From: Halobacteria archaeon | Lineage (GTDB): Bacteria; Pseudomonadota; Gammaproteobacteria; UBA9214 | Length of the DNA: 15,985 nucleotides | NCBI GenBank assembly: GCA_013041945.1 | Contig: JABDRC010000107.1 | Span: 1 to 15,985 of the forward strand | Direction of reading: 5' to 3' | Part shown: positions 6,243-13,749 of the stretch, piece by piece | Layout of the letters: the number at the start of each line of letters is the position of its first letter | Position numbering within the stretch: position 1 is the first letter of the stretch | The notes under the pieces: generated by a model | The model's database searches: none | What the model saw: the letters and a program-made list of their open reading frames with translations, nothing else | What the model was told of the DNA's origin: nothing | Program-made: the position numbers and the translations under genes

Positions 6243-9200
6243 ATGGATTTTGCCCATGACCTCGGTCTGAACAAGACCGATGAAAATCCGGATGAAGAAC
6301 GCGAAAAAATTCAGCTGTATATCAACCTGAAGCTGGCATCATCCGGCCAGCCCACCTGTGTGCCGGACAACGCCGAACACCTGTTCGGTATTTCGCGCGA
6401 CCTGCTGAGGAGCTATCGCGAAAAGAACCGTCTGCTGACGAGTTACCAGTACCCGGTCGAACGCCGCATCCAGGAATTCATCGGCCGTTATCTGGAAGGT
6501 CTGGATCTCCCGCAGTTGCCGACCCTGCCCGGGCATACCTTCGTGCTGGACCGCCACGGTGTCGCGCGCGAGTTGTCGCTGCCACTGGGCAAGGACGAGT
6601 TTCATTCCGATATCGTTTCCACTTACCGGGTCGCGCAGGGTGTCCTGCATAACCCGGCCAGCGACCGCCGCACCACCAAGGGATCGTTCCACATCACCGA
6701 GGGCGGGCTGCCGATTCCCGGTGACAAGAAGGCCGTTCCCAGGCTGACGTTTGCGCGCATGCTCGAGCGGGCACTTGATCCGCCGGATGATTTGATGACG
6801 GTTCCGTTCACTGCGGAGCTGCCCGAACCGGCACGCATGTTCGTGTCGCTGCTGTTGCGGCCGGTGGTCTGCCCCGAGATTCCCGGCAGGGATGCGGAAA
6901 AGACCATGGAGGTGCAATTTCTTGCGCCCGGCAACCTGGTCGGCAACCTGGATTTTGTCGAGAGTATCTTCGGCAATGGCGGCAATCCCCACCTCGCGGA
7001 ATTCGATGCCGCGCTCGACGTGGAACACTGGACCGGCACCACCGGCTGCGTCATCCTTGCGCCGCACCTGGTCGGCATGACCAAACAGCAGGCCGGTCTG
7101 CCGCATGTCAGCAAGGCAAGCGAAAGGCAGAAGCGCGAAGGCATGTGCTGGGAACGGGGGGATGAACTCTACAATGACGGCCAGGCATTCAAGCTGACGG
7201 CGCGTGACGACTCCGGCGTGATCGTGACCATGCTGGCGGACAATTACTTCGGCTACTGCAAGAAAGAGGTCAAGACCCAGATCGGTTACTCGGCCAACCT
7301 GTTCGGCATCGCGGAGGAGGAACACGCCGGCGGCGCACTGGCCTTCCCGCGCCGCAACCACGGCGAGGAATACGGCGTGGACAGTCGCACCTATACGGTA
7401 CCGGGTTTCTCCTTCGATGACATGTTCGCGCGCTGCAGCGAGCTGATGGACCTGCAGCCGGAAGGCTACGGCATAGACCGGAAGTACCCGCAGATTATCT
7501 ATGTTCCGCAGAAGCTGCGCATGGACCTGAATGCGCAGACCATCACCTGGGAAAAGGGCGAAGAAACACACACCATCCCGCTCAAGCCGGAGCATATCTA
7601 CATGCAACCCAACGGCTACAAGGTCGAGATGCTCAAGCACCCGGGCGCGCCGTCCTGGCGACTGGTGGGCATGGATCCCGAGGGGACCTTCTGTCACAAG
7701 CCCTGCACGGTATCCGGTGGCGGCAAATCGGAAATCTCCAAGTCGCTGGATGACGCGGTTATCTACCGGCCGCTGTTTATCGACGATCTGCAGCAGGACC
7801 TGGCGCGCGTGCAGGAGATCTTCGACCGCGATTACACTGCCCGTTTCAAGCCCGGGTTCGAGCAGGATGACCGGGATGCGGGCCGCCAGCCACTCAGTGC
7901 CGAACGCAGCCTGGGTTCGGTCATCAAGCTGCTGACGCCGACCTCGTCATACACGGATGAATACAATGACTGGCTGAAATCCATCTCGCCGCGGATCCTG
8001 GCGCTGGTATTCCTGATCAAGCGTTTTTACCGGCCCGAGTGGGGCAATAACTGGCAAAGCCACCTGTCGGTCGACGAGGTCGACGGGGCGCCGGCGCACG
8101 AACTCAAACTGGATGGCCGAAATATCGTGGCCTCCTACCTGCGGGTCGGCTTCGATCGCGATGGCAAGTGGCGCACCTTCAAGTTGCGGCAGGACTATAT
8201 CGCGACCGAAAAGGTCCAGATGGAAGATGACATCTCCGCATCCGTCGTGGTGCCCGCAAAATGCCTCAGCAACTGCGGGCCGGACACGCGCGATGATCGC
8301 AGCGTCAAGCTGGTGAAGAATTGCGAGTATCGCCTGTTCCAGCGCCCCGATGATGCCATCCATCCTGGCTTCGACAAGCAGACCGAACTGGATTTGTCGC
8401 GACCCGGCAACTTCATTGCCAACTTCGAACCGCTCGATACGCAACAACTGGCCGCGCTGGTCGGGGACGTGCACACCTTTTACCAGTTCACGCCGCCGAT
8501 GCAGTCGTTGCTGAAAACGGCCTGCGACAACAACACGCCCTTTACCGTGTCATCGGCGCACCCGCGCATCGTCGACGGGGCGCCGTCGAAAAACCCGCGT
8601 TATCTGCAGGTACGCACGGACCTGCAGACACCGGAACGCAAGTACCTGGCCGAGACGAGCACGCGGCTCAACCGCAAGCTGTCGCCCGGTGATGCCGTCT
8701 GCCACCCGGTCGACGCGGTCCTGACCGGACGGCGCAACAATCCGCCCGAGCCGGGTATCCGGCCGCTGGCGGTCTACAACCCGATTCACTACCAGGAACT
8801 GCCCGAGTTGTTCATGGATTTTGTCTGCAGCCTGACCGGCAAGTCGCCGTCGACCACCGGTGCAGGCACCGAGGGTGCCCTGACCAAGGGTCCGTTCAAC
8901 GCCCTGCGCCCCACCGCGGACCTGAACAACGCACTGGTGTCATTCATTCTGACCGGTTATGCCGGCTTCTCCAGTTCAGCCGGTTACGTGGGTCCGTATG
9001 TGCGTGTCGACCACGATATCAGCCTGCTGATTCCGGAGATCTGGGCGCGGCTGTCACCGCAGGAATGCGCGCCTGCCTACCTGATCGAGCACGGCTACCT
9101 CGAGAAGCTCGATGACTTCGAACACGATGGCAAGACCGTGCTGGCGAGCCGGCTCGGCTACCGGATTACGCAGCACTTTGTACACGGCTTCATGGGCAAG

Positions 9201-9863
9201 ATTTTCGACAAGCCGGACGCGGTGTTCACGGAGGAGATTCTCAAACCCGAGATCCAGGACCTGGCGGCCTATGTCGATGGCATCAACAATATCACCGAGG
9301 CCCACCAGCACGTGGCCATGCGTTACCTGGAAGACGGCAGCATCGAGGATGCCTGTCCGCCACTGCAGGCGTTGCTGATTATTATGGCAACCGGCAATTA
9401 TGCGGGCATGGACGCGCATCACCCGGATTTCCGCGCCATGTTCAGCCGCGAGAGCCTGCTGGCCTCCGACTGGTACCGCGAGCGCATGGAAGTCAAGCAG
9501 GCGCGCGATATCGGCCTGTGGAAGCGCCATGTTGCGAACCTGCAGGCCTTCCTCGACAACGCAAGCTACAGTGACGAGGCCGAACGCCTCGGTATCAATG
9601 AACGGCTGGTCACGGCGCGGGACAAGCTCGACCGTGTCAGTAGTCCGGAGTACCTTGCCGGCCTGGTCGGTACGCTGGGGGCGGACCCATTACGGCAGGC
9701 ACGGGTCATGGAAGAGCAAAAGGTCGTCGATATGGGCAAGGCAAAACTGTCACCGGCAGTCAAGAAACAGCAGCACGCAGGGTCGGCTGACATGCCGGAC
9801 TACGAGGTGCCGTCGCTGCTGCAGCGTTTCAAGACGCGGATACTCGGTGCGCGCACGCACTAG
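6243..9863 (+). CDS. PPi-type phosphoenolpyruvate carboxykinase (diphosphate)
   Basis: This 1206-residue protein starts at ATG 6243 behind a strong GGAGGAG site (6233-6239). PPi-type PEPCKs (EC 4.1.1.38), known from Propionibacterium and Entamoeba, are about 130 kDa, twice the size of ATP/GTP enzymes, and this protein fits that size. They convert oxaloacetate plus PPi to PEP, CO2 and Pi, reversibly, in the cytosol. Visible motifs: SIFGNGGN (241-248); DVEHWTGTTGCVILAPHL from 259; NYFGYCKKEVKTQIGYSAN from 334, resembling the Tyr/Lys metal-site region of PEPCK; EEEHAGGALAFPRR; and VSGGGKSEISKSL from 490, in the place of the PEPCK phosphate-binding loop (Gly492-494, Lys495, Ser496). A second Gly/Ser/Thr-rich stretch, TGKSPSTTGAG, starts at 865. 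The frame is intact and no signal peptide is present. The gene stands alone on the plus strand. The family call is by remembered motifs and length, without a search. Confidence 0.72.
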   Translation: MDFAHDLGLNKTDENPDEEREKIQLYINLKLASSGQPTCVPDNAEHLFGISRDLLRSYREKNRLLTSYQYPVERRIQEFIGRYLEGLDLPQLPTLPGHTFVLDRHGVARELSLPLGKDEFHSDIVSTYRVAQGVLHNPASDRRTTKGSFHITEGGLPIPGDKKAVPRLTFARMLERALDPPDDLMTVPFTAELPEPARMFVSLLLRPVVCPEIPGRDAEKTMEVQFLAPGNLVGNLDFVESIFGNGGNPHLAEFDAALDVEHWTGTTGCVILAPHLVGMTKQQAGLPHVSKASERQKREGMCWERGDELYNDGQAFKLTARDDSGVIVTMLADNYFGYCKKEVKTQIGYSANLFGIAEEEHAGGALAFPRRNHGEEYGVDSRTYTVPGFSFDDMFARCSELMDLQPEGYGIDRKYPQIIYVPQKLRMDLNAQTITWEKGEETHTIPLKPEHIYMQPNGYKVEMLKHPGAPSWRLVGMDPEGTFCHKPCTVSGGGKSEISKSLDDAVIYRPLFIDDLQQDLARVQEIFDRDYTARFKPGFEQDDRDAGRQPLSAERSLGSVIKLLTPTSSYTDEYNDWLKSISPRILALVFLIKRFYRPEWGNNWQSHLSVDEVDGAPAHELKLDGRNIVASYLRVGFDRDGKWRTFKLRQDYIATEKVQMEDDISASVVVPAKCLSNCGPDTRDDRSVKLVKNCEYRLFQRPDDAIHPGFDKQTELDLSRPGNFIANFEPLDTQQLAALVGDVHTFYQFTPPMQSLLKTACDNNTPFTVSSAHPRIVDGAPSKNPRYLQVRTDLQTPERKYLAETSTRLNRKLSPGDAVCHPVDAVLTGRRNNPPEPGIRPLAVYNPIHYQELPELFMDFVCSLTGKSPSTTGAGTEGALTKGPFNALRPTADLNNALVSFILTGYAGFSSSAGYVGPYVRVDHDISLLIPEIWARLSPQECAPAYLIEHGYLEKLDDFEHDGKTVLASRLGYRITQHFVHGFMGKIFDKPDAVFTEEILKPEIQDLAAYVDGINNITEAHQHVAMRYLEDGSIEDACPPLQALLIIMATGNYAGMDAHHPDFRAMFSRESLLASDWYRERMEVKQARDIGLWKRHVANLQAFLDNASYSDEAERLGINERLVTARDKLDRVSSPEYLAGLVGTLGADPLRQARVMEEQKVVDMGKAKLSPAVKKQQHAGSADMPDYEVPSLLQRFKTRILGARTH

Positions 9864-9872
9864 TTAACGACG

Positions 9873-9886
9873 GGGCCGATCGGCCC
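9873..9886. repeat. 14-bp perfect palindrome after the PEPCK gene
   Basis: GGGCCGATCGGCCC is self-complementary and sits 10 bases after the stop of the PEPCK-like gene, in the 47-base gap before the next start. No T-run follows, so it is not a standard intrinsic terminator. It may be a partial transcription or RNA-end signal, or chance in GC-rich DNA. Confidence 0.4.
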
Positions 9887-9910
9887 GGCTGCGCGCCGAA
9901 CGACAGACAG

Positions 9911-10096
9911 ATGGCCGACATTCTCCGCTTCCGCAAGCCGACAGCCGCCGAACGGGCAAAGGGCAAGACCCTGTGTCGCCGCGGCTTCCACAAGTGGGCG
10001 GTGGATGGCGATACCGCCTTCGACAGCAAGCAGGGCCGGCTGGTGACCACTTATCGCTGTCAACGCTGCGGTGCGCTACAGACGCGGGCCCACTAG
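9911..10096 (+). CDS. Small zinc-ribbon-like protein
   Basis: The 61-residue product begins MADILRFRKPTAAERAKGK and carries Cys22, His27, Cys50 and Cys53 (LCRRGFHKW and YRCQRCG), the layout of a small zinc-binding fold in which two ligands come from each knuckle. The stretch GRLVTTYRCQRCG is typical of a short protein I recall next to ribosome-rescue or translation genes in gammaproteobacteria, without a known function. The ribosome site is weak. It ends 12 bases before arfB, so the two are almost certainly co-transcribed, pointing to a role near the ribosome or RNA; that is inference. Confidence 0.78.
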   Translation: MADILRFRKPTAAERAKGKTLCRRGFHKWAVDGDTAFDSKQGRLVTTYRCQRCGALQTRAH

Positions 10097-10108
10097 CCTG
10101 CAATCCCG

Positions 10109-10528
10109 ATGCTGTTTGTTACCGGATCGGTCCGCATCCCGGACAATGAAATCGAACTCGGCGCTGTCCGTGCGGGCGGGCCGGGCGGACAAAATGTCAA
10201 CAAGGTGTCCTCCGCCATTCACCTGCGCTTCGACATCCGCGGCTCCTCCCTGCCGAAGGAGTGCAAGCAGCGCCTGCTGGACCTTCCGGACCGGCGCATC
10301 AGCAAGGACGGTGTCATCATCATCAAGGCGCAGCGCTTCCGCGACCGCAACAAGAACCGTACCGATGCACTGGAGCGACTGCGACAGCTGGTACGGCGGG
10401 CGCTGTCGGTTCCGCGCAAGCGCATCCCGACACGGGCATCGGCGCGTGCCCGGCAACAACGGCTGGAGCAGAAAACCCGGCGGGGGCGTAACAAGCTGCT
10501 GCGCGGCAAGGTGAAGGTCGATGAATGA
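10109..10528 (+). CDS. arfB: Alternative ribosome-rescue factor B (peptidyl-tRNA hydrolase ArfB/YaeJ)
   Basis: The 139-residue product matches ArfB in length (Escherichia coli, 140) and throughout. The release-factor GGQ motif is in RAGGPGGQNVNKVSSAIHLR with Gly26, Gly27 and Gln28, the same positions as in E. coli. DIRGSSLP and GVIIIKAQRFRDRNKNR follow. The C-terminus is a long basic tail (residues about 105-139, rich in Arg and Lys, ending RGKVKVDE), which in the family enters the empty mRNA channel. It hydrolyses peptidyl-tRNA on ribosomes stalled without a stop codon. The length rules out the full-size release factors RF1 and RF2. It is co-oriented with the small zinc-ribbon gene and convergent with greB, whose stop is 19 bases away. 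Confidence 0.95.
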   Translation: MLFVTGSVRIPDNEIELGAVRAGGPGGQNVNKVSSAIHLRFDIRGSSLPKECKQRLLDLPDRRISKDGVIIIKAQRFRDRNKNRTDALERLRQLVRRALSVPRKRIPTRASARARQQRLEQKTRRGRNKLLRGKVKVDE

Positions 10529-10547
10529 TCCACGACCGGGAAGCCTC

Positions 10548-11039
10548 TCAATAGCGCACGTCCGCGATGCAATAGCTCGCAATGCCCGCGGGTGTTTCCA
10601 CGCGGATTTCATCATCCGCGCGCTTGCCGAGCAGGGCGCTCGACAGTGGAGAGTCGACGCTGATCCATCCCCGGGCGGGGTCAAACTCGTCAGCACCGAC
10701 GATGCGATAGACTGACTGCACGCCGTCAGCGTCTTCCACCGTGACCGTGGCGCCGAAGAAGATCCTGTCCGTATCGGTCGGCGGGTCGTTGACCACTTTC
10801 AGATCGGGCAGGCGTTTCTGCAGATAGCGGATACGGCGGTCGATTTCGCGCAGTTCTTTCTTGCGATAGATGTACTCGGCATTTTCCGAGCGGTCGCCTT
10901 CGGCGGCCGCGGCCGTCAGGGCTTTGGTCACGCCACTGCGGCGTTGCCAGAGGGACTGTAATTCTTCGGCAAGGGCCTGGTAGCCGGCGCCGGTTATGTA
11001 GGGAGAGGATTTCGGTGCCGGGGGTCGATAGCGTCCCAT
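10548..11039 (-). CDS. greB: Transcription elongation factor GreB
   Basis: The 163-residue product has the two Gre domains. The N-terminal coiled coil (residues about 15-85) carries the acidic tip EGDRSENAEY (Asp49, Glu52) that inserts into the RNA polymerase channel and stimulates cleavage of backtracked RNA, followed by KKELREIDRRIRYLQKRL. The C-terminal FKBP-like domain includes RIFFGATVTVEDADGV, IVGADEFDPARGWISVDSPL and TPAGIASY. The RIRYLQKRL segment and the ISVDSPL segment favour GreB over GreA. The start at 11039 has no clear ribosome site. The gene points into arfB with a 19-base gap and no terminator between them. It is downstream of the cold shock gene, separated by a strong terminator, so it needs its own promoter, which I could not identify. 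Confidence 0.95.
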   Translation of the reverse strand: MGRYRPPAPKSSPYITGAGYQALAEELQSLWQRRSGVTKALTAAAAEGDRSENAEYIYRKKELREIDRRIRYLQKRLPDLKVVNDPPTDTDRIFFGATVTVEDADGVQSVYRIVGADEFDPARGWISVDSPLSSALLGKRADDEIRVETPAGIASYCIADVRY

Positions 11040-11110
11040 CAGCTGCGGGAGGGCACCCTGGAAGGCCGTTGCATGCTGTTCATCGTTTAAGCTGTAAGGA
11101 TGCCGACCTG

Positions 11111-11144
11111 AAAAAAAGACCCCGCCAGTCGACGGGGTCTTTTT
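11111..11144 (-). terminator. Intrinsic terminator of the cold shock gene
   Basis: A perfect 12-bp stem (AAAAAGACCCCG with its complement; 11113-11124 and 11133-11144) encloses the 8-base loop CCAGTCGA. Read on the minus strand it ends in a run of T, 22 bases after the stop of the cold shock gene. The A- and T-runs on both sides mean it could stop transcription in either direction. Confidence 0.93.
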
Positions 11145-11165
11145 ACAAGCATGATTATTGTGTTG

Positions 11166-11369
11166 TTATTGTCCGTTGACGTTGATCGCCTGGAGACCCT
11201 TCGGTCCCTGCTCGACATCAAAGTTTACTGTTTGGCCTTCGGCCAGTGTTTTGAAGCCATCGCCGTTGATGGCAGAGAAATGCACGAAGACATCTTCGCC
11301 GCCGTCAGCGGGAGCGATAAAACCAAAACCCTTGGACTCGTTGAACCATTTAACAGTACCTGTAGCCAT
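11166..11369 (-). CDS. csp: CspA-family cold shock protein
   Basis: This is a 67-residue single cold shock domain: MATGTVKWFNESKGFGFIAP with RNP1 KGFGFI at 13-18, RNP2 VFVHF at 27-31, and the closing GPKGLQAINV. These proteins bind single-stranded RNA and DNA and melt RNA structure. A good AGAGGT site lies 6 bases before the ATG. Length and sequence are normal for CspA paralogues; I cannot say which paralogue this is or whether it is cold-induced. A long AT-rich upstream stretch could serve as a leader. A weak promoter (TTGAAA at 11490-11495 with a poor -10 near 11467) would give a leader of about 90 bases, but this is uncertain. It ends in a strong intrinsic terminator. Confidence 0.95.
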   Translation of the reverse strand: MATGTVKWFNESKGFGFIAPADGGEDVFVHFSAINGDGFKTLAEGQTVNFDVEQGPKGLQAINVNGQ

Positions 11370-11763
11370 GTAACACCTCTGAAAATAAAATTACTGGAAT
11401 ATCAATTGCAATTTATACAAGGGACCACGCAGGAGTTTATGAAGGAACAGCCGGAATGACCTGGAATAAATGCAATTTTGCCTAACGAATTTCAAGTGGC
11501 GAGAAAAATCTGCCCCCCTTAATGTCGTACAGGCGAATCATACCCCAGTTCAAATGTGAATGTCTCGTGGATTTTCAGGTATTTTTTCCCGGACCTGATC
11601 CGGGTTTGCCCGTGTTTACCGCGGCTTGCGTCGCGTGCGCCGGGCCGAGCCGCCGCCGAACCCATTTTTTTAACTGCATGAATAGTAATGGCGTCTGGTG
11701 GCAGTGTCGCATTCTTGACTATTTGATGGTAAGCAGCGGGCGAATTACGGACAGAACATACGC

Positions 11764-11801
11764 GCCTGCACTGCATCAGGGCGTCGCTGCAGTGTGCAGG
11801 C
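11764..11801. repeat. Imperfect inverted repeat, possible RNA hairpin
   Basis: GCCTGCACTGCA (11764-11775) pairs with TGCAGTGTGCAGGC (11788-11801), giving a 12-bp stem with a 2-base bulge and a 12-base loop. No T-run follows on either strand. It lies in the gene-free region about 165 bases before rdgC. Confidence 0.5.
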
Positions 11802-11918
11802 AACAAGCGATTGCAGGCGGAAAGCAGATCATTTGTCCGTCAACCGAACAACGAAAATGCAGTTGGAAAATTCTGTCCGTTCACTTCGGCAAGCGCCGTC
11901 AGGGGGGTGGTCTTTACC

Positions 11919-11944
11919 GGCGGCATTCACCATAATGTGCCGCC
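11919..11944. repeat. Inverted repeat just before rdgC
   Basis: GGCGGCA (11919-11925) and TGCCGCC (11938-11944) are perfect 7-base arms around a 12-base centre that contains CATAAT, a possible -10 box (11931-11936). It lies 22 bases before the rdgC start. It could be an operator over the promoter or a leader hairpin. Confidence 0.4.
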
Positions 11945-11966
11945 TTGGCAATCGACGGGCGGGAAT

Positions 11967-12938
11967 ATGTGGTTCAGGAATCTTCAGGTTTACCGGCTGG
12001 ATGACCGGGTAATTTCGGATCCCGAGGTGCTGGCGGCGCGCCTGCAGGAAGACGCCTTCAGTGCCTGCGGCAGGATGGACATGGTCACTACCGGCTGGGC
12101 GCCGCCGCTTGGACGCCATGGAGAGCAGCTGGTCCATGCGGCCAACGGTTACCTCATGATCTGCCTGCGGCGCGAGGAGAAGCTGATACCGGCCGGCGTC
12201 GTCAGGCAATTGCTCGACGACCGGGTGGCCGACATCGAGGCCGCCGAAGCGCGCGAGGTCTACCGTCGTGAAAAAATGCGCCTCAAGGAAGAGATCATCG
12301 TTGACCTGTTGCCGCGCGCGCTGACGCGCATCAGCAACCGCTTTGCCTATATCGACACACGCAACGCCATGCTGGTGGTCGACAGTGCCTCGGCGGGCAA
12401 GGCCGAACTGCTGGTATCGCAATTGCGCAATACGCTCGGCCGCCTGCCGGCCACGCCCCTGCACTCCGACAAGTCGCTGTCCGCCTGCATGACCCGCTGG
12501 CTGGATGGCGCGCAGTTGCCCGACGGCTTCGGTCTTGGCGAGGACTGTGAGTTGAAACACCCCGAGCCCGATGGCGGCATGATCAGCTGCCGGCACCAGG
12601 ACCTGCGTGCCGCCGAGGTGCGCAACCATATCAGGGGCGGCAAGCGGGCCGTCAGGCTGGCAATGCACTGGCGCGAGCGCCTGGCGTTCGTCCTGCACGA
12701 GGACCTGTCGATCAAACGCCTGCGTTTCGAGGACATCGTGCGGGAGCCGGAACAGTCGACCGAGGCGGATGATCCGGCCAGCCGCTTCGACCTGGATTTC
12801 TCCATCATGGTGCTGGAACTTGCCGTCTTCCTGCCGCAGCTGCTGGAGGCGGTCGGTGGCGAGGCCGGTCCCGGTGACAGGGCCGCGGAAAAACAGCCGC
12901 AGACCCGCACACCTGTCCCCGAGCCCGAACCGGCGTGA
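11967..12938 (+). CDS. rdgC: Recombination-associated protein RdgC
   Basis: The 323-residue product starts at ATG 11967 (MWFRNLQVYRLDDRVISDPE), which matches the start of Escherichia coli RdgC (MLWFKNLMVYRL); a longer frame from 11811 adds unrelated sequence. Family landmarks follow: GWAPPLGRHGEQLVHAANGY, MICLRREEKLIPAGVV, LKEEIIVDLLPRALTRISNR, YIDTRNAMLVVDSASAGKAE, and RFDLDFSIMVLELAVFLPQL near the end. RdgC forms a ring-shaped dimer around double-stranded DNA and restrains RecA on the nucleoid. It is about 20 residues longer than the 303-residue E. coli protein because of a Pro/Glu-rich tail. One base separates its stop from the HIT gene, so the two are translated from one message. Confidence 0.95.
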   Translation: MWFRNLQVYRLDDRVISDPEVLAARLQEDAFSACGRMDMVTTGWAPPLGRHGEQLVHAANGYLMICLRREEKLIPAGVVRQLLDDRVADIEAAEAREVYRREKMRLKEEIIVDLLPRALTRISNRFAYIDTRNAMLVVDSASAGKAELLVSQLRNTLGRLPATPLHSDKSLSACMTRWLDGAQLPDGFGLGEDCELKHPEPDGGMISCRHQDLRAAEVRNHIRGGKRAVRLAMHWRERLAFVLHEDLSIKRLRFEDIVREPEQSTEADDPASRFDLDFSIMVLELAVFLPQLLEAVGGEAGPGDRAAEKQPQTRTPVPEPEPA

Positions 12939-12939
12939 G

Positions 12940-13365
12940 ATGAAGCTGCACCCGCTGTTGCAGCAGGACTGTCACCTCGCGGGACGCTTCCCGTTGTGTC
13001 ACCTGCTGTTGATGCAGGATGCCAACTACCCGTGGTTTATCCTGGTGCCGGATCGTGACGACATCACCGAAATCCACCAGCTGCAGGACGCTGACCGCCT
13101 GCGCCTGCTGGATGAATCGGTCATACTGTCCCGCGCGCTGCAGGCGGTGTTTGCGCCGGACAAGCTGAATATTGCCGCGCTCGGCAATATCGTGCCGCAA
13201 TTACACCTGCACCATATCGTACGCTACCGCGATGACCCGGCCTGGCCCGACCCGGTGTGGGGCAGGGTGCCACGCCGCGAGTACTCGGACGCCGGCAGGC
13301 GCGAGGTGCTCGACAGGCTGGGGCACGCACTGCCTGAAGAGCCCGTGTTCAGCGCCGCCCGATAA
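12940..13365 (+). CDS. HIT-family hydrolase
   Basis: The 141-residue product begins at ATG 12940, one base after the rdgC stop; a much longer upstream frame lies inside rdgC and is ignored. It is a single HIT domain: FPLCHLLLMQDANYPWFILV, then SRALQAVFAPDKLNIAALGN, and the histidine motif PQLHLHHIV (His89, His91, His92), then RYRDDPAWPDPVWG. HIT proteins hydrolyse or transfer nucleotides (dinucleoside polyphosphates, AMP conjugates). The second His, His91, matches the nucleophile of the canonical H-x-H-x-H motif, but the third His position is Ile93, with a neighbouring His92; the bacterial family I recall with this layout also lacks the third His. The substrate is unknown. No strong ribosome site is seen, so translation is probably coupled to rdgC. 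Confidence 0.9.
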   Translation: MKLHPLLQQDCHLAGRFPLCHLLLMQDANYPWFILVPDRDDITEIHQLQDADRLRLLDESVILSRALQAVFAPDKLNIAALGNIVPQLHLHHIVRYRDDPAWPDPVWGRVPRREYSDAGRREVLDRLGHALPEEPVFSAAR

Positions 13366-13392
13366 AAAAACGGTGACTGAAAAGTCACCGTT
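13364..13392 (-). terminator. Intrinsic terminator between the HIT gene and the 13433 gene
   Basis: A perfect 10-bp stem, AACGGTGACT (13369-13378) with AGTCACCGTT (13383-13392), closes on a GAAA tetraloop. On the minus strand it is followed by seven T, so it best terminates the gene at 13433-13657. On the plus strand the tail is only ATAACC, but it directly follows the HIT stop and may act there too. Confidence 0.88.
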
Positions 13393-13432
13393 ATAACCAC
13401 GCCGGAACAGTATTGTTTCCGGGAGTGAATAC

Positions 13433-13657
13433 CTAGCCGCAGCGTTCAACCCCCAATTGCTGGCCTGCAACCTGTGCCAGTATTTCAAACGACGAGGTCG
13501 TGTCCGTATCGTAGGATACAAGCATGAGGTGCGGGCGGCGGTCATTGAAGCTAGCCTGGATCACGCCCCTCGCGCTGCCCAGTACCTTCTCGACAGTGCG
13601 GCGACTGCTTTCACCGAGTTTGTTGTCAATGTGCATTACCATATCTGTTACGCGCAT
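13433..13657 (-). CDS. Small HMA-like-fold protein without metal-binding cysteines
   Basis: The 74-residue product starts at ATG 13657 with GGAGGAG 9 bases upstream; the longer frame to 13720 has no such site. The layout suggests a beta-alpha-beta-beta-alpha-beta (HMA/ferredoxin-like) fold: strand VTDMVMHIDN, helix SRRTVEKVLGS, strand GVIQASFND, strand HLMLVSYDT, helix SFEILAQVAG, strand QLGVERCG. The CxxC metal site of copper chaperones is absent; the sole Cys is next to last. It therefore cannot bind copper in the usual way. It has a promoter (13750-13778), a leader of about 85 bases and its own terminator, so it is a single-gene unit. The fold is inferred from pattern; the function is unknown. 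Confidence 0.75.
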   Translation of the reverse strand: MRVTDMVMHIDNKLGESSRRTVEKVLGSARGVIQASFNDRRPHLMLVSYDTDTTSSFEILAQVAGQQLGVERCG

Positions 13658-13749
13658 GTTATGAACTCCTCCATATAGACCTTTCACCTGACTGGAGCAT
13701 GAACTGCAGGATTCCCTCATGGCATCCCGCTCATTGCTCCCGAGTCAAG

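Larger units (their letters stand above)
11370..11966. other. Gene-free divergent region between csp and rdgC
   Basis: About 600 bases without a convincing gene. The left 150 bases are AT-rich and hold the leader and promoter of the cold shock gene. The rest is mixed in composition; overlapping open frames on both strands (11522-11935 plus, 11519-11806 minus) lack ribosome sites and family features. Two inverted repeats are present (11764-11801 and 11919-11944). A small RNA or regulatory role is possible but not shown. Confidence 0.6.

Noticed and set aside
6339..7697. 452-aa minus-strand open frame
   Set aside because: It is entirely antisense to the PEPCK-like gene, with no ribosome site or domain.
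11522..11935. 137-aa plus-strand open frame in the csp-rdgC gap
   Set aside because: No ribosome site, no domain pattern, atypical residue composition, and it overlaps inverted repeats; an overlapping minus-strand frame at 11519-11806 is equally unsupported.
12607..12939. Upstream extension of the HIT gene
   Set aside because: The extension lies within rdgC in another frame and has a Ser/Arg/Cys-rich shadow composition; the HIT domain starts at the ATG at 12940.
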